A stretch of DNA of 64,000 bases from CAWDMC01 sp963803295. GTDB lineage: Bacteria > Acidobacteriota > Terriglobia > UBA7540. The DNA is taken from positions 62,001 through 126,000 of the forward strand of contig CAWDMC010000009.1 in the NCBI GenBank assembly GCA_963803295.1, in the 5' to 3' direction. The position numbers and the translations under genes were made by a program. The notes beneath the pieces were generated by a model, which worked only from the letters and a program-made list of their open reading frames with translations, had not been told where the DNA came from and did not search any database. The number at the start of each line of letters is the position of its first letter. Within the stretch, counting starts at the first letter, position 1. Of the stretch, positions 17,789 through 27,295 are shown in pieces.

Positions 17789-18916
17789 ATGAAATACCTC
17801 GACGAGTACCGTAATCAAGCTTTGGCGCGGGCAATTGTGGACGAGTTGCGCCAAGCCCAGACGAAACCCTGGGTCATCATGGAAGTATGCGGTGGTCAGA
17901 CTCACTCGATCATCAAAAACGGTCTGGATCATCTACTACCAGAGGGGATCGAGCTGGTGCACGGTCCGGGCTGTCCCGTGTGTGTCACGTCGCTCGAGTT
18001 GATCGACAAAGCCCATGCGATCGCGCGACAGCAGGATGTAATCTTCTGCTCGTTCGGCGACATGCTGCGCGTGCCCGGCTCTGAGTGCGACCTTTTCACG
18101 CTGAAGTCGCGTGGCGCCGATGTGCGCGTGGTCTATTCGCCGCTCGATTGCCTGAAGATCGCGCGGGCCAATCCAAGCAAGAGAATCGTATTCTTCGCCA
18201 TCGGCTTCGAGACTACGGCTCCCGCCAATGCCATGCTGGTGTGGCGCGCCAGTGCTGAAGGTGTGACGAACGTTTCCGTGCTGGTTTCGCACGTGCTAGT
18301 GCCGCCGGCACTCACGGCGATTCTCGAATCGCCGCGGAATCGCGTGCAGGCATTCCTCGGCCCTGGGCACGTCTGTGCGGTGATGGGCTACTGGGAATAC
18401 GAACCCATCGCGGCGCGCTATAAGGTGCCGATCGTGATTGCCGGATTCGAGCCGCTGGATATTCTTGAAGGCGTGCTCGATGCGGTGAAGCAGCTCGAAG
18501 CGGGCCGGGCCGAGGTCGAGAATCAATACGTTCGAGCCGTCACCCGCGAAGGTAATCAGCCAGCCCAGAAGCTGATGCAGCGCGTCTTCGAGGTCGGTGA
18601 TCGCAAATGGCGCGGCGTCGGGCGGATCCCGCAGAGCGGCTACCGCCTGCGCGAGGAGTTCCGCGATTACGATGCCGAGCGTCTCTTTCAGGTGGACGAG
18701 ATCGATACCCAGGAGCCCGAGATCTGCATCAGCGGCGAGATCCTGCAAGGTGTGAAGAAGCCTCACGATTGCCCAGCGTTCGGCACGCTGTGTTCGCCGC
18801 AACATCCGCTAGGCGCGACCATGGTTTCGGCCGAAGGAGCGTGCGCGGCGTACTATACGTACGGACGGCATCTGCAAAGTGAGAAGGTCACGGGGGCACC
18901 CGCCAAGACTGGATGA
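17789..18916 (+). CDS. hypD: hydrogenase maturation protein HypD
   Basis: 375 residues, full family length. Conserved motifs are MEVCGGQTHSIIKNGLDHLLP, HGPGCPVCVT, FAIGFETTAPANA, FLGPGHVCAVMG and the C-terminal [4Fe-4S] cysteines in CISGEILQG, DCPAFGTLCSP and GACAAYY. HypD with HypC assembles the Fe(CN)2CO cofactor in the cytoplasm. Gene order hypC-hypD-hypE is the standard operon; spacing is 17 and 39 bases. No frameshift is seen. Confidence 0.96.
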   Translation: MKYLDEYRNQALARAIVDELRQAQTKPWVIMEVCGGQTHSIIKNGLDHLLPEGIELVHGPGCPVCVTSLELIDKAHAIARQQDVIFCSFGDMLRVPGSECDLFTLKSRGADVRVVYSPLDCLKIARANPSKRIVFFAIGFETTAPANAMLVWRASAEGVTNVSVLVSHVLVPPALTAILESPRNRVQAFLGPGHVCAVMGYWEYEPIAARYKVPIVIAGFEPLDILEGVLDAVKQLEAGRAEVENQYVRAVTREGNQPAQKLMQRVFEVGDRKWRGVGRIPQSGYRLREEFRDYDAERLFQVDEIDTQEPEICISGEILQGVKKPHDCPAFGTLCSPQHPLGATMVSAEGACAAYYTYGRHLQSEKVTGAPAKTG

Positions 18917-18955
18917 GACTGCATGCCGGGCGATAGCGGGGAGGGGACCGACTGC

Positions 18956-20020
18956 ATGAGCGACGAGACCCGCGCGGATCTGCTGGGGGCGATCTGCCCG
19001 GTGCCGATCTTCGATCACAAACAAATTGTGCTGGGACACGGTAGCGGCGGCAAGCTGACCTCCGACCTGATCCAGAAAATCTTTGTTCCGGCGTTCACAA
19101 ACCCTTTGCTCGATCAGATGGACGATCAAGCCGTGATCGAGATCAACGGCTCGCGGATTGCCTTCACCACCGACAGCTTTGTGGTGACGCCCATTTTCTT
19201 TCCCGGAGGCGACATCGGCGACCTCGCCGTCAATGGCACCGTGAACGATCTGGCCATGAGCGGCGCCCGGCCGCTCTACCTGGCGGCCGCATTTATCCTG
19301 GAGGAAGGTCTGGCCACGGAAGACCTGTGCCGCGTCACTGAGTCCATGCGAGCCGCTGCTGCGAAGGCTGGGGTACTGCTGGTCACAGGTGACACCAAGG
19401 TGGTGGAGCGCGGCAAGGGTGACCAGCTCTTTATTTCGACGACCGGGATCGGCGTGGTTGAAAGGCCAGTAGTAATCTCAGCCAATCGCGCGCGCCCGGG
19501 CGACAGGATCATTCTCAGCGGCCCTGTCGGCGGTCACGGTATCGCCATCCTCTCGCAGCGCGAACACCTGGAATTCGAGGGCGCCGTCCGGAGCGATACG
19601 GCAGCGCTCAATTCGCTGGTGGAAACGATGCTCGGGGCCAGCCTCGATATCCACTGCCTGAGAGATCCTACGCGCGGGGGAGTGGCCACGACTCTGAATG
19701 AGATTGCAGCGCGATCTCACGTGGGTATGGAGCTGCTGGAAACGGCGATCCCGGTGAGCGAAGCTGTGAAGGGCGCGTGCGAGATTCTCGGACTCGATCC
19801 GCTGTATGTCGCCAACGAAGGCAAGCTGGTGGCGATTGTCGCGCCCGCAGCGGCAGAAGCTATTCTCCGAAAGATGAAAGATCATCCCCTGGGACGGAGC
19901 GCGCGCATCATCGGCACGGTGGTGGAGGGTCACGAGCCGTTGGTGCTGATGAGAACAGAGGTCGGCGGAACGCGTGTACTCGACGTCATGTTCGGCGAAC
20001 AGTTGCCACGAATCTGCTGA
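18956..20020 (+). CDS. hypE: hydrogenase maturation protein HypE (cyanide-forming dehydratase)
   Basis: 354 residues from ATG 18956, chosen because GGGAGGGG lies 9 bases upstream; ATG 18923 in the same frame is an alternative adding 11 residues. The PurM/ThiL-like fold shows IVLGHGSGGKLTSDLIQ, FTTDSFVVTP, DPTRGGVATTLNEIA and the essential C-terminal PRIC, whose Cys receives carbamoyl from HypF and is dehydrated to thiocyanate. The end is intact, so hypC, hypD and hypE look functional although hypF is shifted. A 247-base stretch after it has no gene. Confidence 0.95.
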   Translation: MSDETRADLLGAICPVPIFDHKQIVLGHGSGGKLTSDLIQKIFVPAFTNPLLDQMDDQAVIEINGSRIAFTTDSFVVTPIFFPGGDIGDLAVNGTVNDLAMSGARPLYLAAAFILEEGLATEDLCRVTESMRAAAAKAGVLLVTGDTKVVERGKGDQLFISTTGIGVVERPVVISANRARPGDRIILSGPVGGHGIAILSQREHLEFEGAVRSDTAALNSLVETMLGASLDIHCLRDPTRGGVATTLNEIAARSHVGMELLETAIPVSEAVKGACEILGLDPLYVANEGKLVAIVAPAAAEAILRKMKDHPLGRSARIIGTVVEGHEPLVLMRTEVGGTRVLDVMFGEQLPRIC

Positions 20021-20267
20021 ACTGAAGCCTGGAGACGCGGCGGACGACGATTGCGACGAACGCCCCGCTGGTCATGGCGCGCCATACCCACACCCCAAAC
20101 CAGCGCTGAGCTCCGCAAATCCCGCCGTTTTTCCGCACTTTTTCCGCAGCCCTTGTGGCCGCCGATCCCACCGATTGGGCAGTACCAGATAACCGCACTT
20201 TGAGGATGGCGGTCACACCCGCTTGACGATACCATGACGGCAATTACGGAACGTCGAGCTCCACGCG

Positions 20268-20711
20268 TCAGTCGCCCGCCTCGATGCCCAGGGCAAAGTT
20301 GCCGTCGCGATGGGGCACAAAGCGCACAGTGGCTTGCCGGTTCTCGAATTTGGTCAGTTTGCTGAGCGTGGCCGCCTGTCTGTTGAGTCTGATAAAGGCC
20401 GCGCAATCGACCCTGAAATTGTAATAGGTTTCACCTGGACCTTCGCGGATTCCGGACTGATCGGCTTGGGTGACAGTTTGTCCATTGCGGTAGACCCTCG
20501 CATGGCGTTCCGCAAAAATGGTCGATGTGGAAGTGTCACCCCGGACCGATAAGACCACCAAGTTTTGCTCCGGCAGCACGTGTACCACATTCCCTGTAAT
20601 CGTCTCTGTCCTTCCCAATCCCTGCTTTGCATCGGATGGGCCGGGTTGGGCAGACCCGGCCAGGGAAACGAGCAGGAGACCGGGAGTAAGGGCGAGTGCT
20701 GTGATTTTCAT
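20268..20711 (-). CDS. secreted hypothetical protein
   Basis: 147 residues with a signal peptide (MKITALALTPGLLLVSLAGSAQ). AAGGAGG lies 7 bases before the ATG. The mature part is polar and beta-rich, with TGNVVHVLPEQNLVVLSVRG and ending FVPHRDGNFALGIEAGD. No family is recognised. It is divergent from the aminotransferase at 20856, with ~140 bases between the starts. Codon use and the strong ribosome site support a real gene. Confidence 0.6.
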   Translation of the reverse strand: MKITALALTPGLLLVSLAGSAQPGPSDAKQGLGRTETITGNVVHVLPEQNLVVLSVRGDTSTSTIFAERHARVYRNGQTVTQADQSGIREGPGETYYNFRVDCAAFIRLNRQAATLSKLTKFENRQATVRFVPHRDGNFALGIEAGD

Positions 20712-20843
20712 ACCATACCTCCTTGCAGGGAGTCCGCGGCTTCTCCCTATAGATTTGGATACGTCCAGGCCCTGATGAGGGTAGCATCGCCGCTTTGCCT
20801 TTTGAGCTTACCCTTTGCCCTTCAGCCTTCAGGGTTTGGACTC

Positions 20844-20849
20844 TATACT
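20844..20849 (+). promoter_or_regulatory. -10 box 6 bases before the aminotransferase start
   Basis: TATACT is followed by GCTAGC and then GTG at 20856. With no Shine-Dalgarno, the spacing suggests a leaderless transcript. The -35 region is weak (TTCAGC at 20821). Confidence 0.45.
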
Positions 20850-20855
20850 GCTAGC

Positions 20856-22076
20856 GTGTTTTCAAATCGCACCAACTGGCCGCTGAACCCCAATCGCCTG
20901 ACTCAGGAGCTCGAGGAACGCCGCCGCCGCGGCCTGCCTGTACTCGACCTGACCGAATCGAATCCCACCCGGGCAGGCTTCACCTTCAATCCTGAGGAGA
21001 TTCTGGACGCGCTGGCTGACCCGCGATCGCTCAATTATGAACCCGATCCGTGCGGTCTTAGGATTGCCCGAGAGGCCGTCGCGACCTACTACGCAGAACG
21101 CGGAATCGCGGTCGATCCTGATCGGATTTTTCTCACCGCCAGCACCAGCGAGGCCTATGCCTACGTCTTCCGCCTGCTGGCGAACCCGCACGATGCTGTC
21201 CTGGTGCCGCGCCCCAGTTATCCGCTGTTCGACTTTCTGGCGCGCCTGAACGATGTTGAGATCCGGCCTTATCCGCTGTTCTACAGCCACGGCTGGCAGA
21301 TAGAAGTCGCAACTGCCGAAGCAATTGTCGCCGCTGGGGTCACTGGGGACTCGGGAGTCGTATTGCCGCAGACCCGCGCCATCCTGGTGGTGAATCCTAA
21401 CAATCCCACGGGGTCCTTCCTGCACGAAGACGAGCTGGCGGGCCTGGTGGAGTGCTGTGACAGGCGGGGATTAGCTCTGATTGCGGATGAGGTGTTTGCC
21501 GACTACGGATTCGAGCCCGAGCCTGGAGCGCGGTCACGGGTGCGAAGTGTCGCGGCGACGAATGAAGTCCTCACGTTCACGCTGAGCGGACTCTCCAAGA
21601 TTTCCGCGTTACCGCAGATGAAGCTCGCCTGGATCGTGCTTAATGGTCCGCCGCTCCTGCTGTCAAGTGCTCTCGAACGGCTAGAAATCATCGCTGACAC
21701 TTATCTTTCGGTGAGTGTACCGCTGGCCCATGCCTTGCCCCGGCTGCTGGAAATGCGTCACTCGTTGCAGCCACAGGTCCGGCGGCGAGTCATTGAAAAC
21801 CTTGCCTTGCTGGACGCAGCCTTGCCCCAAGACTCGCCCCTCGGCCGCCTGGAAACCGAGGGCGGATGGTATGCGGTCCTGAGGGTGCCAACAATCATGA
21901 GTGACGACGATTGGGCCGTAGAGCTGTTGCGCGATGAGGGCGTGCTACTGCATCCGGGACACTTTTACGATTTCGCTTCAGAGGGCCATCTGGTGATAAG
22001 CCTACTACCCAAACCCGGGGCCTTTCGTGAAAGCGTACACCGAATCGTTGAGCATGTGCAGCACGCGTCCGAGTAG
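20856..22076 (+). CDS. class I/II pyridoxal-phosphate aminotransferase
   Basis: 406 residues. GTG 20856 is chosen because the family N-terminus begins with NRTNWPLNPNRLTQELEE; ATG 20775 upstream would add unrelated residues. Motifs are LDLTESNPTRAGF, VLVPRPSYPLFDFLARL, VNPNNPTGSFLHEDEL, IADEVFADYGF and the Lys site TLSGLSKISALPQMKLAWI. It probably moves amino groups between alanine/aspartate-type donors and 2-oxoglutarate; the exact substrate is not readable. It is a different paralogue from the one at 31474. Confidence 0.88.
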   Translation: MFSNRTNWPLNPNRLTQELEERRRRGLPVLDLTESNPTRAGFTFNPEEILDALADPRSLNYEPDPCGLRIAREAVATYYAERGIAVDPDRIFLTASTSEAYAYVFRLLANPHDAVLVPRPSYPLFDFLARLNDVEIRPYPLFYSHGWQIEVATAEAIVAAGVTGDSGVVLPQTRAILVVNPNNPTGSFLHEDELAGLVECCDRRGLALIADEVFADYGFEPEPGARSRVRSVAATNEVLTFTLSGLSKISALPQMKLAWIVLNGPPLLLSSALERLEIIADTYLSVSVPLAHALPRLLEMRHSLQPQVRRRVIENLALLDAALPQDSPLGRLETEGGWYAVLRVPTIMSDDDWAVELLRDEGVLLHPGHFYDFASEGHLVISLLPKPGAFRESVHRIVEHVQHASE

Positions 22077-22252
22077 GGGCTGGCTCTGGGTCCGCCCAGA
22101 CGGGACTATCTATCAGGCTGCAACAAAACTCGCCGGAATTTGGGAGCCATTGGCGAAGGAAAGCTTGCTGTCTTTTGAAATGTACACGGCAGGATTTTTC
22201 CCTCCGATCAGCATGACACGTTTCAATAATTATTCAGCAACCTACGAAATCC

Positions 22253-22675
22253 CTACTTCAGCTCAATCAGGACCATCTCGAACACGGTCTTACCGGCGTT
22301 GGCCAGCGAATGGTGCCGATTGGTGGCGGCCTCAAAGACTGCGTCTCCGGTTTGAGGCGAGAGGTCTTTCGAGATGCCGTTAGAATCCTGATCTCTGACC
22401 GTGCCGCCGCGCATGATCACGGAGATGTGGTCGGCGCTATCGGTGATTTGTGAGCTGGACTGGTTGGGTTCGAGCACCCAGCGAACGATGCGCACGCGCT
22501 GGTTTTCGAGCAGCAGTTCCGGCTCGATCGTCTGGCCGCCGCCGCGATGCATCCATATCACGGCGCCCACGCCTGCGACGATCACACCCAGCAAAAGGCC
22601 GCTGAGAAAGGCCTTGAACACCCCAAAACCACGCCGAGCGGGAACCGTCGAGTCTGAAGTTAAAGGGTCGGGCAT
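22253..22675 (-). CDS. membrane-anchored cupin-like protein
   Basis: 140 residues. Start ATG at 22675 has GGAG 7 bases upstream. A cytoplasmic tail, one membrane helix (AFLSGLLLGVIVAGVGAVIW) and an extracytoplasmic small cupin-like domain (QRVRIVRWVLEPNQSS, then SADHISVIMRGGTV and NRHHSLANAGKTVFEMVLIELK) are visible. The metal-binding His set is incomplete. Such proteins often bind sugars or metals; no function is assigned. It is convergent with the aminotransferase and next to the EVE gene on the same strand. Confidence 0.65.
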   Translation of the reverse strand: MPDPLTSDSTVPARRGFGVFKAFLSGLLLGVIVAGVGAVIWMHRGGGQTIEPELLLENQRVRIVRWVLEPNQSSSQITDSADHISVIMRGGTVRDQDSNGISKDLSPQTGDAVFEAATNRHHSLANAGKTVFEMVLIELK

Positions 22676-22790
22676 GGAGCATCTCCAGGATCCGCAAGGC
22701 ATTATCAGTCAATTCGTGACGCATCAATGCCCGCATCAACGCTGGCATCAATCCCAGGTCTTAGCCCTGCGGAGAACTAGCCCGACTATA

Positions 22791-23261
22791 CTAAGCGTTT
22801 CCCAGCAGACGCTGCAACTGCTCTTTCTGGGCGGGATTCTTACGCAGCATGACGCGGCGCAGTCGAGCAAACTCGTCGGATTCGATGCGTTGAACGGTTC
22901 CGCGCCCGCGTTGGGGGCTGAACGCCAGAATGTGATCGAGATCGGGGTGACGGGTGAGGACATTCTGAAAGCGGACGGCTTCGCGGGGCGGGCAGAAGTC
23001 CAGCAGCGAGCCTCCATTTGCCGGACCCGTATCGCGACCGTCCGAGGCGGCGCGGGCAAGCCCCACCACTCGCTTGCGATCGGCCTCATAGCATAAGAAG
23101 AGATCCCCGCGCTTCACCTCCTCGCGCAGGTAGCGCAGGCTGGAGGCGCTCTTGATCCAGCCCTCGTCGCCGAGTTGATAGACGCCGCGAACGCGTGAGC
23201 GGAAGTAATTGTCAAACTCCCAGCCGCGCTTCGTGTTGATTTTGAAGACCCAGTATTTCAT
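22791..23261 (-). CDS. EVE domain protein
   Basis: 156 residues. MKYWVFKINTKRGWEFDNYF and the following KRGDLFLCYEADRKRVVGLARA match the EVE (PUA-like) fold, which in several families recognises modified bases in DNA or RNA. There is no fused nuclease or helicase domain here. The C-terminus is a helical tail (MLRKNPAQKEQLQRLL). It lies between the small cupin gene and serA, all on the minus strand, without evidence of co-function. It is interesting beside the McrBC genes because both can read base modification, but 12 kb separates them. Confidence 0.8.
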   Translation of the reverse strand: MKYWVFKINTKRGWEFDNYFRSRVRGVYQLGDEGWIKSASSLRYLREEVKRGDLFLCYEADRKRVVGLARAASDGRDTGPANGGSLLDFCPPREAVRFQNVLTRHPDLDHILAFSPQRGRGTVQRIESDEFARLRRVMLRKNPAQKEQLQRLLGNA

Positions 23262-23404
23262 TGAGTCATTCAGTCAACAGGTCATTGAATAGGCCTTCGC
23301 GAACGCATCGACCTGTCTTCGCGGTATGCTGCCGAAGCGCCGTTCCAAGGAGGGCGCATTCATTCAAATGGCTCAATGACCCAACGATTCGATCGATCAA
23401 TTCT

Positions 23405-25024
23405 TCACCCCACGTCCACCAGCCTGGCGTCCCGAATGGCCGGAATCGCGCGAATCTCGTCAAGCACGGCGGCCGGTACGGAATCATCCACGTTCACTAA
23501 GCCGATGGCCTCGTGAGTCTCGGCATTGCGGCCCAGGGCGAAGCAAGCGATGTTCACCTTATGGTCCCCAAGTAGCGTGCCCACTCTGCCGATGACGCCG
23601 GGCACGTCGCGGTTGCGAATAAAGAGCATCAGCCCCTTCAGCGGCGCCTCGATGTCAATATTGTTAACGCCCAGCAAACGCAACGAACCGCGTAGTCCCA
23701 CCATGCCCAACAGCGAACTGCAGTCCCTCTCAGTACGCAGCGAGATTCCCAGTGAGTTGGAGAAATCGGCGCGACGGGCGCTGCGCATCTCGATCACTTC
23801 AATTCCACGCGCCTGGGCCAGGGCCGCGGCGTTGATCAAGTTCACGTCCTCTGAGAGTACGCTTGCAAGAATTCCTTTGAGTACAGCGTTCTTCACCAGG
23901 TGCGTATTCAATTGGGCCAGGCCGCCGTCATAGCTGATGCGAACTTCATCCAGGCGCTCCTCCGTAGTCTGGCCCAGGAAGGTGCCGAGCTTCTCTCCCA
24001 GCTCCAGGTAAGGCTGGATCTTCTTCTGCTCCTCGGGCGAAAGGGAAGGCATATTCACAGCATGGCGAGCCACGCCTTCGATCAAGTAGTCGCGCACTTG
24101 CTCGGCGATGCGAACCCCCACAATCTCCTGGGCCTCCTCCGTGGATCCGGCGATATGGGGAGTGGCAATTACGCGCGGGTGTGAAACCAGACGGAGGTCC
24201 TTCGGCGGCTCCTGCTCGAATACGTCGAGCCCTGCTCCAGACACATGTCCGCTTTCGAGCGCCGCCAGCAAATCGGCCTCATTAACCAACTCGCCTCGCG
24301 CGCAGTTGATGATCCGCACACCTGGCTTGGTCTGGGCCAGCGTCTGAGCATTCAAGATGTGCTCCGTCTGCGGCGTCAAAGACGTATGCAGGCTGAGAAA
24401 GTCGGCCATCCCCAGCAGGTCGCGCAAAGGGGCCAGCTTTACGTGGTGCTCAACGGCGAACTGGGTCGAGACATAGGGATCGTAAGCAACCACCTGCAAA
24501 CCAAACGCAGCGCCGAGGCGGGCCACCTCCAAACCCACTTTCCCGAAGCCGATCAGGCCCAGGGTCTTGCCCCGCACCTCGAGCCCAACCAGCTTCTTTT
24601 TCTCCCACTTGCCGCCCTTCAATGAACTGTCTGCGAAAGGCAGTTGGCGGGCCATGGCCAGGATCAGAGCAAACACGTGCTCGGCCACACTGACGGCATT
24701 GCCGCCCGGAGTGTTCATCACCACCACGCCGTGCTGGGTGGCGGCCTCGAGATCAACGTTGTCCACGCCCACGCCTGCGCGGCCGATCACGCGCAGCTTA
24801 GTCGCGTGTTCGAGAACGGCAGGAGTCACTTTGGTGGCGCTGCGGATGATCAGAGCGTCGGCATCCCGGATCGCCTCAGTGAGTGACGGGGCCGCAGCCG
24901 CAGGCGCGCCACCCGAGGAGGCGGAGGCTTTTAGGCCGGGCAGATAGAGCACATCGAAAGACGGCTCCGCACGCAAAACGTCGAGAGCGCTTTCAGAAAT
25001 GTCGTCGGAAATTAGGATTTTCAT
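23405..25024 (-). CDS. serA: D-3-phosphoglycerate dehydrogenase, long form with ACT domain
   Basis: 539 residues. The catalytic/NAD domain shows ATKLRVIGRAGVGVDNVDL, KTLGLIGFGKVGLEVARL, INCARGELVNEADL and the His/Glu site GAGLDVFEQEPPKD. An ~140-residue intervening domain follows and the C-terminal ACT domain (IDIEAPLKGLMLFIRNRDVPGVIGRVGTLLGDH), which in this type senses serine. It catalyses the first step of serine synthesis. Lies 124 bases after a class V aminotransferase on the same strand, which may supply the second step. A small insertion (SASSGGAPAAAAPS) near residue 35 is unusual but in a loop. Confidence 0.95.
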   Translation of the reverse strand: MKILISDDISESALDVLRAEPSFDVLYLPGLKASASSGGAPAAAAPSLTEAIRDADALIIRSATKVTPAVLEHATKLRVIGRAGVGVDNVDLEAATQHGVVVMNTPGGNAVSVAEHVFALILAMARQLPFADSSLKGGKWEKKKLVGLEVRGKTLGLIGFGKVGLEVARLGAAFGLQVVAYDPYVSTQFAVEHHVKLAPLRDLLGMADFLSLHTSLTPQTEHILNAQTLAQTKPGVRIINCARGELVNEADLLAALESGHVSGAGLDVFEQEPPKDLRLVSHPRVIATPHIAGSTEEAQEIVGVRIAEQVRDYLIEGVARHAVNMPSLSPEEQKKIQPYLELGEKLGTFLGQTTEERLDEVRISYDGGLAQLNTHLVKNAVLKGILASVLSEDVNLINAAALAQARGIEVIEMRSARRADFSNSLGISLRTERDCSSLLGMVGLRGSLRLLGVNNIDIEAPLKGLMLFIRNRDVPGVIGRVGTLLGDHKVNIACFALGRNAETHEAIGLVNVDDSVPAAVLDEIRAIPAIRDARLVDVG

Positions 25025-25148
25025 GATTCAGCCTCTTTGGAGAGTATTGGGATTGCCACCTGGCCTACAGCGGGACCGCACTTGATGGCAGCCCTCCTCC
25101 CCCAAAAGGCCGAGGGCTGTTATCAACGAGGAGGGAAACCTGCAGCCG

Positions 25149-26306
25149 TTAGCCGAAGTATCGCAGATAAACTTCCTGGGCCGCGCGCACCCCACTACCA
25201 AGTTCCACCGTGTGGCCAACTTTGTTGAGCGCGATTTCGAGGCCGGCGATTGAAGCGAAAAGGTCAAGCGCATCGTAGTAGCCGATATGCGCCATCCGGA
25301 AGATCTGGCCCTTCATCGAGCCCTGCCCATTCGACACGATAGCGCCGAACCGGGTGCGCATTTCCTTCACGATCAATCCAGAATCGAGGCCTGGAGGCGC
25401 GGAGATCGACGTAACCGCATTGGCGGGCGAGCATTGCGCAAACAGGGAGAGCCCCATCGCCTTGGCCGCTTCGCGCGTGGCCTCAGCCAGCATGGCGGCG
25501 TTCTTGACCAGATTCTCCAGGCCGAGCTGCTTGATGTAGACGAGCGCCGTGTGCAAGGCCACAACCAGAGTAGTGGCGGGGGTCCAGGCGGACTCGCCAT
25601 TCACCTGGTTCTTGCGCTCGCGGGCGTAATCGAAGTAGAAACGAGGAGATTTGGATTTTGCCATCAGACCCCAGGCCTTTTCGCTGATGGCGGCGAAGGC
25701 CAGACCGGGCGGAATCATCGTCGCTTTCTGCGATCCGCCGATAGTCACGTCGAGTCCCCAGTCATCGGGCCGGATCTCAGTCGTGCCCAAGCCGGTGATT
25801 GCGTCAACCACCAGCGCCGTCTCCGGATACTGGCTTACTAGTTTGCCCAGCGTCTCGACGTCGTTGCGCACGCCCGTCGAGGTTTCGGTGGCCTGCACGA
25901 AAACGGCACGGAAAGGCCCGTCTTGCTGCAGGTGTTTTTCCACCTGCTCAAGCGGCAGGCATTTGCCGTAAGACGATTCCACTTTCACCAGGTCAGCTTT
26001 GTAGGTCTGAGCAAGGTTCACCCAGCGCTCGCCGAACTTGCCGATGGTTCCCACCAGCACCTTCTCACCCGGCGAAACCAGATTCGTCATGGCGCCTTCC
26101 ATAGCACCCGTGCCGGAACTGGCGAAGATCAACACGTCGTTCTTGGTGTTGAAGTAGTACTTCAGCAGTTCGGAGGTTTCGAGCATCAGACGACGGAAGT
26201 CCTGAGTGCGATGGTGCAGGGTGGCGGTCAAGGTCTTGGCCTGTGCCTCCATCAGCAGAGGCGTGGGTCCGGGCGTAAAAAGTCTTTCCTTGACGATTCC
26301 TGGCAT
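25149..26306 (-). CDS. class V aminotransferase (serine/alanine-glyoxylate or phosphoserine type)
   Basis: 385 residues, full length. Motifs are FTPGPTPLLMEAQ, ASSGTGAMEGAMTNLVSPGEKVLV, VVDAITGLGTTEI and the Lys site IGGSQKATMIPPGLAFAAI. It belongs to the alanine-glyoxylate/serine-pyruvate aminotransferase group. Because serA follows directly, it may act as the phosphoserine aminotransferase of the pathway, as related enzymes do in some thermophiles; this is inference. Ribosome site AAAGGA lies 9 bases before the ATG. A weak hairpin (GGGT/ACCC, CTC/GAG at ~26365-26385) lies in its leader. Confidence 0.88.
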   Translation of the reverse strand: MPGIVKERLFTPGPTPLLMEAQAKTLTATLHHRTQDFRRLMLETSELLKYYFNTKNDVLIFASSGTGAMEGAMTNLVSPGEKVLVGTIGKFGERWVNLAQTYKADLVKVESSYGKCLPLEQVEKHLQQDGPFRAVFVQATETSTGVRNDVETLGKLVSQYPETALVVDAITGLGTTEIRPDDWGLDVTIGGSQKATMIPPGLAFAAISEKAWGLMAKSKSPRFYFDYARERKNQVNGESAWTPATTLVVALHTALVYIKQLGLENLVKNAAMLAEATREAAKAMGLSLFAQCSPANAVTSISAPPGLDSGLIVKEMRTRFGAIVSNGQGSMKGQIFRMAHIGYYDALDLFASIAGLEIALNKVGHTVELGSGVRAAQEVYLRYFG

Positions 26307-26568
26307 GGGATTGATTCCTTTGGATTTGAGTTAAATGGGAAGGACACTACAAACGTTCCCTCCGGGTCACTCTGGAGAACCCACGGGGAAGCAGAACCTT
26401 CTTTCCTGCGAAGTCGGCTTTATGCGAATACGAAGGTCAATTGTAGGAGATCGAAGAAATTCTTGTCAAATCGAAGGTCCTGAAATTAGTGTCCTAGCTT
26501 CAATCATTTTCGTGGCTTCCCGCCTTGACGCCGATGGTATCGTGAAGACGAAAACTGGAGACCTTCCC

Positions 26569-26844
26569 ATGAGAAGAAAACTCTACCTTTCGCTTGCTGT
26601 CGTTGGATTGCTTCTTCTGGCCGTGCGGAACACACACGTAGTCGGAAAAGGGACCAAGCTGACGCGGCAACGTTGGGAGTACAAGGTTGTAGTTTTGGAG
26701 GATCCGGACTTCATAGCCGCCGGGAAGCGGCAAGGAGACGCGCCTGAACTCAATCAGCTTGGTGCTGAAGGTTGGGAATTAGTAACAGTCTTGCGCGAGC
26801 GACAGGAGCTTGCTTATTTAGCCTATCTGAAGCGCCCCAAATAA
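26569..26844 (+). CDS. DUF4177-like secreted small protein
   Basis: 91 residues. ATG 26569 has CTGGAG 8 bases upstream. The N-terminal signal/anchor is RRKLYLSLAVVGLLLLAV; the rest matches DUF4177: QRWEYKVVVLEDPDFI, LNQLGAEGWELVTVLRE and LAYLAYLKRPK. DUF4177 proteins are small alpha/beta folds of unknown role. It stands alone, divergent from the class V aminotransferase. Confidence 0.75.
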   Translation: MRRKLYLSLAVVGLLLLAVRNTHVVGKGTKLTRQRWEYKVVVLEDPDFIAAGKRQGDAPELNQLGAEGWELVTVLRERQELAYLAYLKRPK

Positions 26845-27295
26845 CTATCGCGAACAAGAAGCTCATCCAAGCTAAGAATAATCCTTCAGGATGATACTTC
26901 GCGCATCAATCAGGCTGCCTACCAGGTCACGCAAGAGATAATCAGGCACAGCGAATCGTAACCACCGGATGGTATGCTATCAGAGCGCGCTTTTCGGCCT
27001 TGGCTTTATTTGTCCTTTGCAAGACTTACACTACCCGATACGCGCTCTGCTTCGAGTCCTCCTTTCTCGTTTGGTTGTCTTCTGGCTGGATCTCGCGACA
27101 CCGTTGCCGATGGTTTTCTTTAGCATGGCGGCAGCCTGACATGGCACGTCTTCGGTTTTCCAGGCTTAGTAAAGTCAGACTAGGATACTGCCATCCAAGT
27201 TCTTCCGAGGGCTTTGACCCTACAGATGATCTACAATAGTGCTTCGCTTCGGGCTGGGTCTCCCGGCCTCATCTATTCTTATAAGGGGTGCCGCT
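26845..27295. other. intergenic stretch without a recognisable gene
   Basis: 451 bases between the DUF4177 gene and gpmA. Short open frames here lack homology-like composition. A TACAAT box at 27232-27237, 58 bases before gpmA, is the best promoter candidate, without a convincing -35. Nothing else is seen. Confidence 0.5.

Noticed and set aside
26330..26420. Glycine or T-box leader before the class V aminotransferase
   Set aside because: A short hairpin is present, but the conserved glycine-aptamer and T-box strings are missing.
27000..27239. 79-codon frame before gpmA
   Set aside because: Unusual Cys/Trp-rich composition, no ribosome site and no family.
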